Below are positions 41,032-50,809 of a DNA stretch of 64,000 bases, one piece after another. Source of the stretch: VRUE01 sp963727465 (GTDB lineage: Bacteria > Actinomycetota > Thermoleophilia > Solirubrobacterales > 70-9); assembly GCA_963727465.1 (NCBI GenBank), contig CAVSGL010000003.1:1-64000 (forward strand), in the 5' to 3' direction. Position 1 is the stretch's first letter. Every line of letters starts with the position of its first letter. The notes below the pieces were generated by a model that worked only from the letters and a program-made list of their open reading frames with translations, searched no databases and had not been told where the DNA came from. The position numbers and the translations under genes are program-made.

Positions 41032-42915
41032 CTATCCGTCGTAGCCGACCGCCGCCGTGTCCCCGCCGGGACTGGTTATGAGAGCGACGACCCGCTCGGC
41101 CAGGTTAGCCTCGTCGCCGGCCATGACCAGGTGCTCGAGCGAGTTCAGGGTCGATTCGACCCACTCGGTGTCGAGCTCTGTCTCGCGCACCGCGCGGTGG
41201 ATGCGTTTGGCCGCGGTCGGGCGCAGCTCCTCGCCGCGGGAGAAGAGCTCCTCGTGCAGCTTCTCGCCGGGGCGCGGCTGGGTGAACTCGACCGCGATCT
41301 CGGCGCCGGGCTCGTAGCCCGCCAGGCGGATCATGTTGTTGGCGAGGTCGACGATCCTCACCGGCTCGCCCATGTCGAGCACGAAGACCTCGCCGCGGCC
41401 GGCGCCGATGTCGCCGGCGCGGATCACCAGCTGCACCGCCTCGGGGATCGTCATGAAGTAGCGCGTCATCTCCGGGTGGGTGACCGTCACCGGGCCGCCG
41501 CGCTCGATCTGGCTGCGGAAGATCGGCACGACGCTGCCCGAGGAGGCGAGCACGTTGCCGAAGCGGACGCTGGCGAAGCGCGTGCCCGGGTGCTTGTGGC
41601 CGGCGGCCTCGACGATCCACTCGGCCATCGCCTTCGAGGCGCCCATCACGGTCTGCGGGTTGACCGCCTTGTCGGTCGAGATCAGGACGAAGCGCTCGAC
41701 CTCCGAGGCGGCGGCGGTCTCCGCCGTGATCCGCGTCGCCAGCGCGTTGTTGCGCACCGCCTCCAGCGGGTTGGCCTCCATCAGCGGCACGTGCTTGTAG
41801 GCGGCGGCGTGGAAGACGACGCTGGGCTTGAAGCGCTGCATCGCCTCCAGCATCCGGTGCGGCTCCTTGCAGTCGGCGAGCACCGCCTCGATGTTGGAGA
41901 AGTGGCGCTCGTCGAGCATCTCGCGCTCGATCTCGAAGAGGTTGTCCTCGGCGTGGTCGACCATCACCAGCAGGCGCGGGCCGACGCGGGCGATCTGGCG
42001 GCAGAGCTCGGAGCCGATCGAGCCGCCGGCGCCGGTGACGAGGACGATCCGGTCGCGCAGGTAGGCGCCGACGCGGTCGAGCTCGACCACGATCGGGTCG
42101 CGGCCGAGCACGTCCTCGACCTGGACCTCGCGCAGCTGCTTGTTGAGCTGCACGCCGCCGCGCAGCAGCTCGAACACGGTCGGCAGCGTGCGCACGCGGA
42201 TCTCGCGCTCGCGGCAGGCGGCGACGACCTTGGCGCGCAGCGTGCCCGGCGCCGAGGGGATCGCGATCACGACCTCGTCGGGCTCGGTCTCGTCGAGGAT
42301 CGTCTCGATCTCCTTCGTCGTCCCCAGCACCTTGAGGCCGAGCATGCGCATGCCGCGTTTGCGCGCGTCGTCGTCGACGAAGCCGATCGCGGTCGCGCCC
42401 AGGTTGGGGTTGAGGTGCATCTCGCGAACGACCATCTGGCCGCCCGAGCCGGCGCCGATCACCAGCACCTCGTGCTTGGGCAGCCGGTGGCCGCGCCCCG
42501 GGCGCTCGACGATCAGCCGCACGGCGAGGCGGGCGCCGGCGACGAGGAAGAGCGTCAGCATGAAGTCCATCACCGCGACCGAGCGCGGCAGGCCCGTCGC
42601 GAACGGCTGGATCACGGTGAAGACGACGACCAGGATCGCGCTGGCCACCGCGACCGCGCGGACGATCGTCAGGAAGTCGCGGCCGCTGACGTAGCGCCAC
42701 CACTTCTCGTAGAGGCCGAAGGCGGCGAAGACGGTCACCTTGCCGAGCGCGACGAAGGCGACCGACTGCGCGAACAGCACCGTGTAGCGGTGCGGCAGCC
42801 CTTCGTCGAGGAAGCGCAGGCGGAATGCCAGGTAGTAGGCGAGCGCGACCAGCAGTGCGTCGGCCGCCGCCTGGAGGACCCTGTTGCGATAGACCGGGTG
42901 GTTCAAGCGGCGCAT
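41032..42915 (-). CDS. CapD/WbpM/PglF-like NDP-sugar 4,6-dehydratase
   Basis: 627 residues. Four N-terminal membrane helices are followed by a first Rossmann domain (VLVIGAGSGGQMVVREM) and a second catalytic one (VLVTGAGGSIGSELCRQI). Also seen are FHAAAYKHVPLMEANPLEAV, LISTDKAVNPQTVMGASK and VRFGNVLASSGSVVPIF. The family forms UDP-4-keto-6-deoxy-HexNAc for polysaccharides; the second Rossmann domain carries SDR catalysis. It is the first gene of the long minus-strand glycan run and is divergent from the DedA gene. Confidence 0.9.
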   Translation of the reverse strand: MRRLNHPVYRNRVLQAAADALLVALAYYLAFRLRFLDEGLPHRYTVLFAQSVAFVALGKVTVFAAFGLYEKWWRYVSGRDFLTIVRAVAVASAILVVVFTVIQPFATGLPRSVAVMDFMLTLFLVAGARLAVRLIVERPGRGHRLPKHEVLVIGAGSGGQMVVREMHLNPNLGATAIGFVDDDARKRGMRMLGLKVLGTTKEIETILDETEPDEVVIAIPSAPGTLRAKVVAACREREIRVRTLPTVFELLRGGVQLNKQLREVQVEDVLGRDPIVVELDRVGAYLRDRIVLVTGAGGSIGSELCRQIARVGPRLLVMVDHAEDNLFEIEREMLDERHFSNIEAVLADCKEPHRMLEAMQRFKPSVVFHAAAYKHVPLMEANPLEAVRNNALATRITAETAAASEVERFVLISTDKAVNPQTVMGASKAMAEWIVEAAGHKHPGTRFASVRFGNVLASSGSVVPIFRSQIERGGPVTVTHPEMTRYFMTIPEAVQLVIRAGDIGAGRGEVFVLDMGEPVRIVDLANNMIRLAGYEPGAEIAVEFTQPRPGEKLHEELFSRGEELRPTAAKRIHRAVRETELDTEWVESTLNSLEHLVMAGDEANLAERVVALITSPGGDTAAVGYDG

Positions 42916-42974
42916 CACAGCGTGGCCGAGTTTAGATGGTGTACGCCGGGCTCCCTACAATCCCCGCTTCGCGC

Positions 42975-43634
42975 ATGCAGACCTTCCTAGTCCTCGCCAG
43001 CATCTCCGACAAGATCGTCGACCCGATCGTCAACGTCGCCACCGACTTCATCGGCTCGGCCGGCGTCGTCGGCGTCTTCGTGCTGATGACGCTCGAGTCC
43101 GCCTGCATCCCGGTGCCGAGCGAGGCGATCATGCTCTTCGCCGGCTTCAGCGTCTCGAAAGGCGAACTGACCCTGTTCGGGATCGTCGCCGCGGGCGTGC
43201 TCGGCAACCTGGCCGGGTCCTGGATCGCCTACGCGGTCGGCTACTTCGCCCGGCTCGACCTGCTCGAACGCAACCGCCTGATCCACATCAGTCCCAAGCA
43301 CCTCAAATGGGCCGACGACTGGTTCAAGCGCTACGGCGACGCGACCGTCTTCTTCACCCGCATGCTGCCGATCATCCGCACCTTCATCTCGCTGCCCGCC
43401 GGCGTGGCGAAGATGCCGTTCTGGCGCTTCACGGCATTCACCCTCGCCGGCTGCGTTCCCTGGGTGCTGATGCTGGCGCTGGTCGGCCGCGCCGTCGGCG
43501 ACAACTGGGAGCAGTGGCGGCACAACCTCGGCTACCTCGACTACGTCGTGCTCGCGGCGATCGTCGCCGGCATCGTCTACCTGGTGATCCGCCGCCGCCG
43601 CGGCGAGCCCGAGGGCGCCCCGGAGTCGCCCTGA
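42975..43634 (+). CDS. DedA-family membrane protein
   Basis: 219 residues. FVLMTLESACIPVPSEAIMLFAG is the DedA signature (E-x-x-xPxPSE). It continues AAGVLGNLAGSWIAYAVGYFAR, FTRMLPIIRTFISLPAGVAKMPFWRF and the terminal helix. DedA proteins recycle undecaprenyl phosphate across the membrane or support membrane homeostasis, which matches the next gene, uppP. The ATG at 42975 is preferred over an upstream in-frame GTG at 42936. Confidence 0.88.
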   Translation: MQTFLVLASISDKIVDPIVNVATDFIGSAGVVGVFVLMTLESACIPVPSEAIMLFAGFSVSKGELTLFGIVAAGVLGNLAGSWIAYAVGYFARLDLLERNRLIHISPKHLKWADDWFKRYGDATVFFTRMLPIIRTFISLPAGVAKMPFWRFTAFTLAGCVPWVLMLALVGRAVGDNWEQWRHNLGYLDYVVLAAIVAGIVYLVIRRRRGEPEGAPESP

Positions 43635-43648
43635 GCGACTCCGGCCAA

Positions 43649-44443
43649 GTGGGGATCGCCGCCGCCCGCGCGCTGGCGCTGGGAATCGTCCAGGGCCCGG
43701 CGGAGCTGCTGCCGGTCTCCTCCTCGGCCCACATCGTCCTCGTCCCCTGGCTCGCCGGCTGGGACTGGGAGCGGCTCGACCCGGAGGTGCGCAAGAGCTT
43801 CGAGGTCGCCGTCCACGGCGGCGCCGCGGCGGCTCTGCTGATCGGCCAGCGCCGGACGATCGCCGAGGAGCTGCGCTCCTTCGACGGGCGGCGGGCGCTC
43901 GTGCTCGGCCTCTCCTTCCTGCCGGCGGCGATCGTCGGCTACACGCTGGAGCGGCCGATCGAGCGGCGCCTGGGCGGACCGCGGGCGACCGCGTTCGGGT
44001 TGCTCGCGGGCGCGGCGGCGATGCTGGCCGCCGACACGCGGCCGCAGGAGCGCGGCCGCGGCGACGCCACCCCGGCCGACGGGCTGGCGCTCGGCGTCGC
44101 CCAGGCCGCGGCCCTCGCTCCCGGCGTCTCCCGCAACGGCGTCACCCTGGCGGCCGCGCGCTGGCGGCGCTTCTCGCGCGACCAGGCGAACCTGCTCTCG
44201 CGCACGATCGCGCTGCCGATCATCGTCGGCGCCACCGCGCTCAAGGCCGAGCGCCTGCGCCGCCGCGGCGCCCCGCCCGAGCTGCGCCGCTCGCTGGCGA
44301 TCGGCGTCGCCGCCTCCTTCGCCTCGACCCTCGCCTCGCAGCGCCTGATCCGCCTGGTCGAGCGCGACCGGGCGCTCTGGCCCTACGCGGCCTACCGAGC
44401 GGGGCTCGCCGCCGCCGTGCTGTTCAAACTGCGACGCTGCTAA
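43649..44443 (+). CDS. uppP: Undecaprenyl-diphosphatase UppP/BacA
   Basis: 264 residues from GTG 43649; CTG 43631, overlapping the DedA stop, is an alternative. GIVQGPAELLPVSSSAHIVL has the catalytic Glu and the PVSSSAH motif, and ALAPGVSRNGVTLAAARWRR is the second motif, with Val and Asn where most enzymes have PGTSRSG. It regenerates the lipid carrier for cell wall and exopolysaccharide. At least six membrane helices are visible. Clustered with DedA and the glycan genes. Confidence 0.88.
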   Translation: MGIAAARALALGIVQGPAELLPVSSSAHIVLVPWLAGWDWERLDPEVRKSFEVAVHGGAAAALLIGQRRTIAEELRSFDGRRALVLGLSFLPAAIVGYTLERPIERRLGGPRATAFGLLAGAAAMLAADTRPQERGRGDATPADGLALGVAQAAALAPGVSRNGVTLAAARWRRFSRDQANLLSRTIALPIIVGATALKAERLRRRGAPPELRRSLAIGVAASFASTLASQRLIRLVERDRALWPYAAYRAGLAAAVLFKLRRC

Positions 44444-44482
44444 CTCCAAATTTTGGATGAATTTGGAGTTGATTTGGAGTTC
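44442..44482. repeat. Inverted repeat with extra half-site upstream of purM
   Basis: AACTCCAAATT (44442-44452) and AATTTGGAGTT (44460-44470) form perfect 11-bp arms around TTGGATG. ATTTGGAGTT is repeated at 44472-44481. A further GAGTCCAAA abuts the purM ATG. AT-rich in GC-rich DNA; the layout suits an operator or a leader hairpin for purM. The left arm touches the uppP stop. Confidence 0.6.
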
Positions 44483-44511
44483 CCTGCAAATCCCAGAGAA
44501 ATGAGTCCAAA

Positions 44512-45504
<993 letters not shown>

Positions 45505-45512
45505 CTCTAGTT

Positions 45513-45557
45513 GACTAGACACTAGGTAGGTAGTGTCTAGTTTGGTAGTGTCTAGTC
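45513..45557. repeat. Inverted repeat with extra half-site abutting the third ATPase gene
   Basis: GACTAGACACTA (45513-45524) and TAGTGTCTAGTC (45546-45557) are perfect 12-bp arms. TAGTGTCTAG also occurs between them at 45531-45540. The final half-site touches the GTG start at 45558, so protein binding would cover the promoter or start. The pattern is the same left-right-right layout as upstream of purM. Confidence 0.65.
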
Positions 45558-46979
45558 GTGGAGTTCGTCGGCCGCGACACGGAGATGGCGGCGCTGAAAG
45601 CCGAATACGACCGCGTCAAGGCGGGCCGCCAGGGCGGCTTTGCCTGGCTTCGTGGCCGTAGGAGGGTGGGGAAGTCCCGGCTCGTTCAGGAATTCTGCGA
45701 TCAAATTGGCGCCCCTTACGCGTTCTACCAGGCGCCCCGCCGGGAGATGCGTGTGGCGCTCGCGGCGTTCGTAGATGCCATCGCCCGGTCGTCCCTTCCA
45801 GCCGCCGCAACGTTCGACGGCGCTTCGTACGACTCCTGGCCCGCGGCGATCCGAGCGGCCGTGCAGGGAATCGATCCCGCACGCCCGGCGATCCTGGTGA
45901 TCGACGAGCTCCCCTATCTGACGGAGCGCGACCCCGACGTCACTGCGGACCTCCAGCTCGCCTGGGATCGCATACTGGAGAAAGTGCCGTTGCTTCTGAT
46001 TTGCATCGGCTCCGACGTGAGGATGATGGAGAGCCTGCTCGCCGAGCGGGCTCCACTGTACGGACGGCCGACCGTGGAGCTTCGGGTTGCGCCGCTGGAT
46101 CCGGCTGTGGTGGCCCGCCTCACCGATGCCCCTGACTCTGCCGCCGCATTCGACCGCTATCTGATCGTCGGGGGCTTCCCCGAGCTTGCGTCGTCGTGGC
46201 CCAGGGGAATCGGGCGGAAAGCCTTCCTGAGAAAGGCGCTCGCCCATGATCGAACGCCACTTGTCGCAGCAGCAAGCCAGATTCTGATCTCCGAGTTCCC
46301 GCGAGAGCTACAGATACGAAACGTAGTCGAAGCGATCGGGCACGGCGAAAGCTCCTACAGTCGCATCCAAGCGCGTAGCGGCGTCAAAGGAAACACGCTC
46401 AACGAGGCGCTCGAGGTTCTCGCGGAGCAGAAGGGCCTGGTCGCCCGCGAGCTTCCCTACGCGGTTCCTCCCGGCAAGAAGGCCCCACGATACGTCGTAG
46501 CTGACCCATACCTTCGTTTCTGGCTCCGCTTCGTCGGACCTCATCTCGATGAGATTGCGCGTGGGCGTCCCGACTTCGCAATCGAGCGGATCGAGCGCGA
46601 TTGGGCGACATACCGAGGTCGGGCGGTGGAGCCGCTGGTGCGCGTCGCCCTCGAGCGCCTGCTCGACGAGCCGGCGACCTCTGAGGGCCTCGGCGGCTCG
46701 CGCTACGTCGGCGCCTGGTGGCGGCGGGATCACTCGATCGAGGTCGACCTGGTCGGCGGCGACCGGCCCGACCCGACCCGCATCGGATTCGTCGGCTCGG
46801 TCAAGTGGCGCGAGCGGGGGCGCTTCTCGGCAACCGACCTCGAACAGCTCGGCGCGAGCCGCGCCGCGGTGCCGGGAGCCGAGGGCGCCAAGCTCGTCGC
46901 CGTCAGCCGCGGAGGCTTCGAAAAGGGCCTCGGCGCCGATGCAACGTTCGGCCCCGACGAGCTGCTGGCGGCCTGGTAG
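45558..46979 (+). CDS. COG1672-type ATPase (third paralogue) with DUF234/nuclease-like region
   Basis: 473 residues. VEFVGRDTEMAALKAEYDRV, Walker A GRRRVGKSRLVQEF and Walker B PAILVIDELPYL. The winged-helix part reads SYSRIQARSGVKGNTLNEAL and VLAEQKGLVAREL, then PYLRFWLRFVGPHLDEIARG. The end is HSIEVDLVGGDRPD...FVGSVKWRERGRF, giving the D...VKW core. About as similar to the protein at 15408 as paralogues of one family should be. The operator-like repeat directly before the GTG suggests autoregulation by the internal winged helix. The first three quarters are less GC-rich than the last quarter, which suggests recent acquisition or a composite gene. Confidence 0.75.
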   Translation: MEFVGRDTEMAALKAEYDRVKAGRQGGFAWLRGRRRVGKSRLVQEFCDQIGAPYAFYQAPRREMRVALAAFVDAIARSSLPAAATFDGASYDSWPAAIRAAVQGIDPARPAILVIDELPYLTERDPDVTADLQLAWDRILEKVPLLLICIGSDVRMMESLLAERAPLYGRPTVELRVAPLDPAVVARLTDAPDSAAAFDRYLIVGGFPELASSWPRGIGRKAFLRKALAHDRTPLVAAASQILISEFPRELQIRNVVEAIGHGESSYSRIQARSGVKGNTLNEALEVLAEQKGLVARELPYAVPPGKKAPRYVVADPYLRFWLRFVGPHLDEIARGRPDFAIERIERDWATYRGRAVEPLVRVALERLLDEPATSEGLGGSRYVGAWWRRDHSIEVDLVGGDRPDPTRIGFVGSVKWRERGRFSATDLEQLGASRAAVPGAEGAKLVAVSRGGFEKGLGADATFGPDELLAAW

Positions 46980-47021
46980 AGAACGGCCATCGGCGGCGTA
47001 CCCGACAATGGCCCCACGTAG

Positions 47022-48536
47022 ATGAGTACCCGGCCCTCAAGCTCGATGATCGGAACCGTGCTCTCCGGCCGCTACCGGCTGGAGGCGAAGCTCGGCAGCG
47101 GCGGAATGTCGACCGTCTACCTGGCGCGGGACGAGACGCTCGACCGGCCGGTCGCGGTCAAGGTGATGCACCGTGAGATGTCCGAGCAGGAGGACCAGCT
47201 TCAGCGCTTCCGCCAGGAGGCGCGCGCGGTCGCCAAGCTGACCCACCCGAACGTCGTCGCGGTGATCGACGCCGGCGAGGACGGCGGCCACCCCTACATC
47301 GTCTTCGAATACGTCAAGGGCGAGACGTTGAAGCAGCGGATCGCCCGCGTCGGCGCGCTCGACACCCAGGAGGCGATCGCCTACGCGATCGAGGTCGCGC
47401 GCGGGCTCAGCGTCGCCCACGCGCGCAACATGGTCCACCGCGACATCAAGCCGCAGAACGTGCTGATCGACGAGGAGGGCCGGGCCAAGCTGACCGACTT
47501 CGGCATCTCGCGCCAGCTCGAACAGGACGGCGTCACCGCGACCGGCCGCGTGCTCGGAACGACCGACTACGTCGCCCCCGAGCAGGCGATGGGCAAGGGC
47601 GTCGATCCCCGCTCGGACGTCTACTCCCTGGGCGTCGTCCTCTACGAGATGCTGATCGGTCAGGTTCCCTTCCACGCCGACAGCCAGGTCGGCGTGGCGA
47701 TGAAACACGTCAACGAGGAACTGCCCGACGTGCAGCGCCGCCGGCCCGAGGCCTCGGCCGCGGTGGCGCTGGTGGTCGAGCGGGCGACGGCGAAGAACCC
47801 CGAGGAGCGCTACCAGACGGTCGCCGAGATGATCGACGACCTTGAGACCGCGCTGGAGGTCGAGGCGGCGCGGGCCGGGACGACCACCGGCGAGGCGACC
47901 AGCGTCCTCGACGCCGTGCCGCCGCCGCAGCGCAAGCTCTCCGGGCGGGCGCGCTGGTCCTGGGCGGCGATCGTCGTCCTGCTGGTGGTCGGCGGCGGCG
48001 CGCTGCTCGCGGTGCAGCTGATCTCCAGCGGCGGCGTCGGGGGCGGGGGCGCGAACGAGGGCAAGGGCGGCAACGTGACGATCTCCGGCGCGACCGACTA
48101 CGACCCGCAGGGCGACGGCGAAGAGATCGGCAGCAAGGTCGAACTGGCGGTCGACGGCGACCCGACCGGAACCGCCTGGGAAACCGAGCACTACGACTCG
48201 GAAACGTTCGAAGGGACCAAGACCGGACCCGACCCCGGCGTCGGCGTCTACGTGACCGCCACCGAGCCGGCGACGCCGAAAAAGATGATCGTCCGCACCC
48301 CCACCCCGGGCTGGAACGCCCAGGTCTTCGCCGCCCCCGCCGGCCCCCCCTCGGACCTCTCAGGCTGGGACGACCCGGTCGGCGAAGTCGAAGACGCCTC
48401 CTCGACCCAGGAGATCGACCTGACCGTCCGCCAGCCCTCCACCTACTTCCTGCTCTGGTTCACCAAGGCCTCCCCCGCCCGCGACCAGGAAGGCCGCTAC
48501 CAGGTCGAGATCAGCGACATCAAGCTGCTGGGGTGA
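47022..48536 (+). CDS. Transmembrane Ser/Thr protein kinase with C-terminal discoidin-like sensor
   Basis: 504 residues. The kinase domain (12-280) has GSGGMSTVYLARD, VAVKVMHREMSE (Lys), VHRDIKPQNVL (catalytic loop), TDFGISRQL (DFG) and YVAPEQAMG (APE). One helix follows (WSWAAIVVLLVVGGGALLAV), then an outer ~150-residue domain with ISGATDYDPQGDGEE, VDGDPTGTAWETEHYDS and STYFLLWFTKA resembling F5/8-type (discoidin) carbohydrate-binding folds. There are no PASTA repeats, in contrast to the kinase at 57516. It probably senses a glycan. The extracytoplasmic part uses GAA more than GAG; the kinase domain does the opposite. Confidence 0.9.
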   Translation: MSTRPSSSMIGTVLSGRYRLEAKLGSGGMSTVYLARDETLDRPVAVKVMHREMSEQEDQLQRFRQEARAVAKLTHPNVVAVIDAGEDGGHPYIVFEYVKGETLKQRIARVGALDTQEAIAYAIEVARGLSVAHARNMVHRDIKPQNVLIDEEGRAKLTDFGISRQLEQDGVTATGRVLGTTDYVAPEQAMGKGVDPRSDVYSLGVVLYEMLIGQVPFHADSQVGVAMKHVNEELPDVQRRRPEASAAVALVVERATAKNPEERYQTVAEMIDDLETALEVEAARAGTTTGEATSVLDAVPPPQRKLSGRARWSWAAIVVLLVVGGGALLAVQLISSGGVGGGGANEGKGGNVTISGATDYDPQGDGEEIGSKVELAVDGDPTGTAWETEHYDSETFEGTKTGPDPGVGVYVTATEPATPKKMIVRTPTPGWNAQVFAAPAGPPSDLSGWDDPVGEVEDASSTQEIDLTVRQPSTYFLLWFTKASPARDQEGRYQVEISDIKLLG

Positions 48537-48601
48537 CTCAGACAATATGTTAAGTTAGGGCGGCTTCTCAAGTGCATCCTCAGCAACCTGACCAATCGCC
48601 C

Positions 48602-48633
48602 GAAAGGCCCGCCCCGGCGGGTCTTTCGCTTTT
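48602..48633 (+). terminator. Intrinsic terminator after the receptor kinase gene
   Basis: GAAAG and CCCGCC (48602-48613) pair with GGCGGG and CTTTC (48616-48627), giving an 11-pair stem with one bulged base, followed by GCTTTT. It ends the kinase transcript 66 nt after the stop. Confidence 0.8.
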
Positions 48634-48663
48634 CGCGCGAAGCGGGAGCCAGCGATTCGGACT

Positions 48664-48734
48664 TTGGCTTGGCAAATTATTGCTCCAATCATCTATGATT
48701 TAGCAAATTGTCTCACCAACACTAGGAGGTAACG
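48664..48734 (+). promoter_or_regulatory. AT-rich promoter with flanking direct repeats, upstream of the 107-aa gene
   Basis: TATGAT (48694-48699) is a good -10; TTGGCA (48669-48674) is a possible -35 with a long 19-nt spacer. GCAAATT occurs at 48672-48678 and 48703-48709, bracketing the -10, so a repressor site is likely. AGGAGGT sits 4 nt before the GTG at 48735. Confidence 0.5.
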
Positions 48735-49058
48735 GTGGCCCTTGACACTGACGATCAGCTCCCGGACGGTATCAGCGTCAAAGACGCGTACGCTGCAGTC
48801 CGAGCCTGGTACCAGGCAAACGTAAATCGGCTGATTGCTGAAGGACAACGCGGGTCATACCCGGCTGCGGCAAAGGCGTACATTGAGTCTCTTCCCGCGC
48901 CGGACAGCGCTAGTGAAAGCGCTATGAGGAACTGCTTGCGGCAAGTCCTAGTCGGTGAGCTTGAGTTCGGATATCACGATTCGGACGGAAAATTCAAGAT
49001 GGCGGCCTATGCCCAGGCTGCCTTTGATGCAGCCGGCGAAGATCCATTCGCGACGTAG
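48735..49058 (+). CDS. Unknown small soluble protein
   Basis: 107 residues, acidic and helical (GISVKDAYAAVRAWYQANVNRL; YPAAAKAYIESLPAPDSASE). I recognise no family. The strong AGGAGGT and AT-rich promoter make it a real gene. Its codons are clearly less GC-rich than the kinase gene before it, consistent with transfer. It has no Cys, signal or membrane segment. Confidence 0.6.
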   Translation: MALDTDDQLPDGISVKDAYAAVRAWYQANVNRLIAEGQRGSYPAAAKAYIESLPAPDSASESAMRNCLRQVLVGELEFGYHDSDGKFKMAAYAQAAFDAAGEDPFAT

Positions 49059-49243
49059 GGACGGCCGCCGGATTGAATTCGAGGCCGTACCCCGTTTCGC
49101 GCAACGCGGCAACGGTGGACCGGTTCCCGCTCGACCTCGAATTTTCGCCAACCACGCCCCACCTCGCCTCTCTTGATCCACCAGGCGCCTCCCCAAGGTT
49201 TCAAGGGTTTGAGAGCGCCGCGGATCAGAAGTACCATCGAAGC

Positions 49244-49595
49244 ATGACTCCGCGCCAGTTCCGCATCGGGGGACTCGTTCTTTCCGCGGCCTTCGCATCT
49301 CGGCATCTGGGCACTCGCTGAAGCCAAATACGGCACCGGCACGCTCTGGCTCGTAATGAGCGTTGCGTGGGTGCTGCTCGCCTTCTTCAGGAACAACACT
49401 CTGCGGGCGCAAGAGCGTCGGCGACAGGGATTGGAGGCAAAGTACGCGTCACAACCGATCACGGCGCAGCCGGACAACCTTCCCCGTTGGTTCAGCCCGG
49501 ATAACCCGCCTGGTTGGTACTTGAATCCGGCCACCAACGAACCTGCCTACTGGTCTGAGATCGGCTGGCGGCCGAAGGAACCGAGCGCGACCTAA
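49244..49595 (+). pseudogene. Frameshifted small membrane protein
   Basis: The ATG at 49244 opens MTPRQFRIGGLVLSAAFA, and at about 49300 the coding potential passes to another frame: LGIWALAEAKYGTGTLWLVM SVAWVLLAFFRNN (two parts), then a soluble tail ending PGWYLNPATNEPAYWSEIGW at 49595. Joined, the pieces give a protein of ~115 aa with two membrane helices and a DUF2510-like 'PPGWYxxP...xxxWxxxxW' tail. A one-base insertion, or a sequencing error, explains the break. Confidence 0.55.
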
Positions 49596-49605
49596 CCAGA
49601 ATCGT

Positions 49606-50297
49606 TCATGAAGAGGGCGTCCACGACCGGCAGATGACGCGCTCGAACGTCGCGCAAACCGGTAGCGTGATCGCGCCGCCCTTGCCGTTGACCCTGTCCT
49701 CGTCGACGCCGAGCGTCCGCATCAAGTTGGGGGCAACCGAGGCGAAGACCTCGTTGATCTCCCAGACGTTGACGTCCTCGGGGCTCTTGCCGATCTTCTC
49801 CAGTGCCTGCTTGGCGGGCGTCTTCGCTAGGTAGGGGAACTCGTCGACGACGGTGCCGTAGGACAGCACGCAGGCAAGCGGCGTGCGTCCTTCGCACTCG
49901 ACCTCACTCCGCCGAGGCGCCCCCGCCCACCGAAGCTATCCATGTCGGCGCGGGTGATCTCGAGCTCGTTGGAGACCTCGCTCGCCTCGTTGATCATCTG
50001 CTTTTCGGTGAACGGGTTGATCAGGCCGTCGTGGACCATCGCGTCGATCGTCTCGACGTGGCCCATGCGGTAGCCGAAGCGGGCGCCCGGCAGCAGGTGC
50101 GGCGCGCCGCTCATCGACTCCATGCCGCCGGTCACGGCAACCTCGGTGTCGCCGGCGCGGATCGCCATGTCGGCGAGGCCGAGCGAGCGCATGCCGGAGG
50201 CGCAGACCTTGTTCACGGTCTCCGAGGGGACCTCCTTGGGGACGCCGCCCTTGATCTGCGCCTGGCGCGAGGGAATCTGCCCCTGGCCGGCCTGCAT
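49606..50297 (-). pseudogene. Thiolase (acetyl-CoA acetyltransferase) remnant
   Basis: Two frames carry thiolase pieces. 50297 to about 49940 encodes VNKVCASGMRSLGLADMAI (catalytic Cys), VTGGMESMSGAPHLLP and INEASEVSNELEITRADMDS. After a break, 49869-49606 encodes VLSYGTVVDEFPYLAKTPAK, VNVWEINEVFASVAPN and LGVDEDRVNGKGGAI, then loses the GHPIGASG end. The N-terminal ~80 residues, the middle ~90 and the last ~40 are missing. An enzyme is not expected. Confidence 0.7.
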
Positions 50298-50592
50298 GCT
50301 GGAAGCACTTCCAAGGGCGATGCGAGTAGCGGTCCAGCGGTGCTCGCTATCGCCTCGACCGCCCTGACCGATATTTGTCGACGGCTTCTAGCGTCTTGAC
50401 GACTGACCTCACCCACCACGGGATTTGGGCAACGACCATGACCGCGAGCACGACGTAGGCATAAGGGGTCGATGGATCAACCGAAAGCACTCCATAAGGT
50501 CATCACAAACCCCGACCCCCCTTGCCCCGCCGTTTCTTGCACCAGAATACGTCTCTACCGATAATTAAGTACAAAAAGCCGTGGGGGGATGC

Positions 50593-50790
50593 CCCGTCAC
50601 TTTGCGCGAGATGCTCGCGAAGTTGGAAGCTGGCCTTCAAGGAGCGCGGCGCGATCACCATTGGCAACTCCTTTTAGGTCTCCGGCAGTGCCGCCGCAGC
50701 GCGGCTGATCGCCCAAAGCGAGAGTCGGCCTTGTGGTCCGCTGCCCGCCCCCGCCGGTCGTGTCCCGTATCGAGCGTGGCAGACGGCCAC
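50593..50790 (+). pseudogene. Inverted thiolase middle fragment
   Basis: In two alternating frames the plus strand reads VTLREMLAKL, FKERGAITIGNS, VSGSAAAARLIAQSE and a degenerate RVVSYR-like end. This matches the thiolase segment (T.E.LAKL.PAFKEGG.ITAGNSS..SDGAAA...) absent from the minus-strand remnant at 49606-50297. It is most simply one gene broken by deletion and inversion, inferred by eye. Confidence 0.5.
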
Positions 50791-50809
50791 GTCGCCGCGG
50801 ACGCCTCGA

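Noticed and set aside
40057..42990. A 977-codon plus-strand open frame opposite the LytR_C and CapD genes
   Set aside because: The same kind of antisense shadow; the minus-strand CapD-like protein has full motifs.
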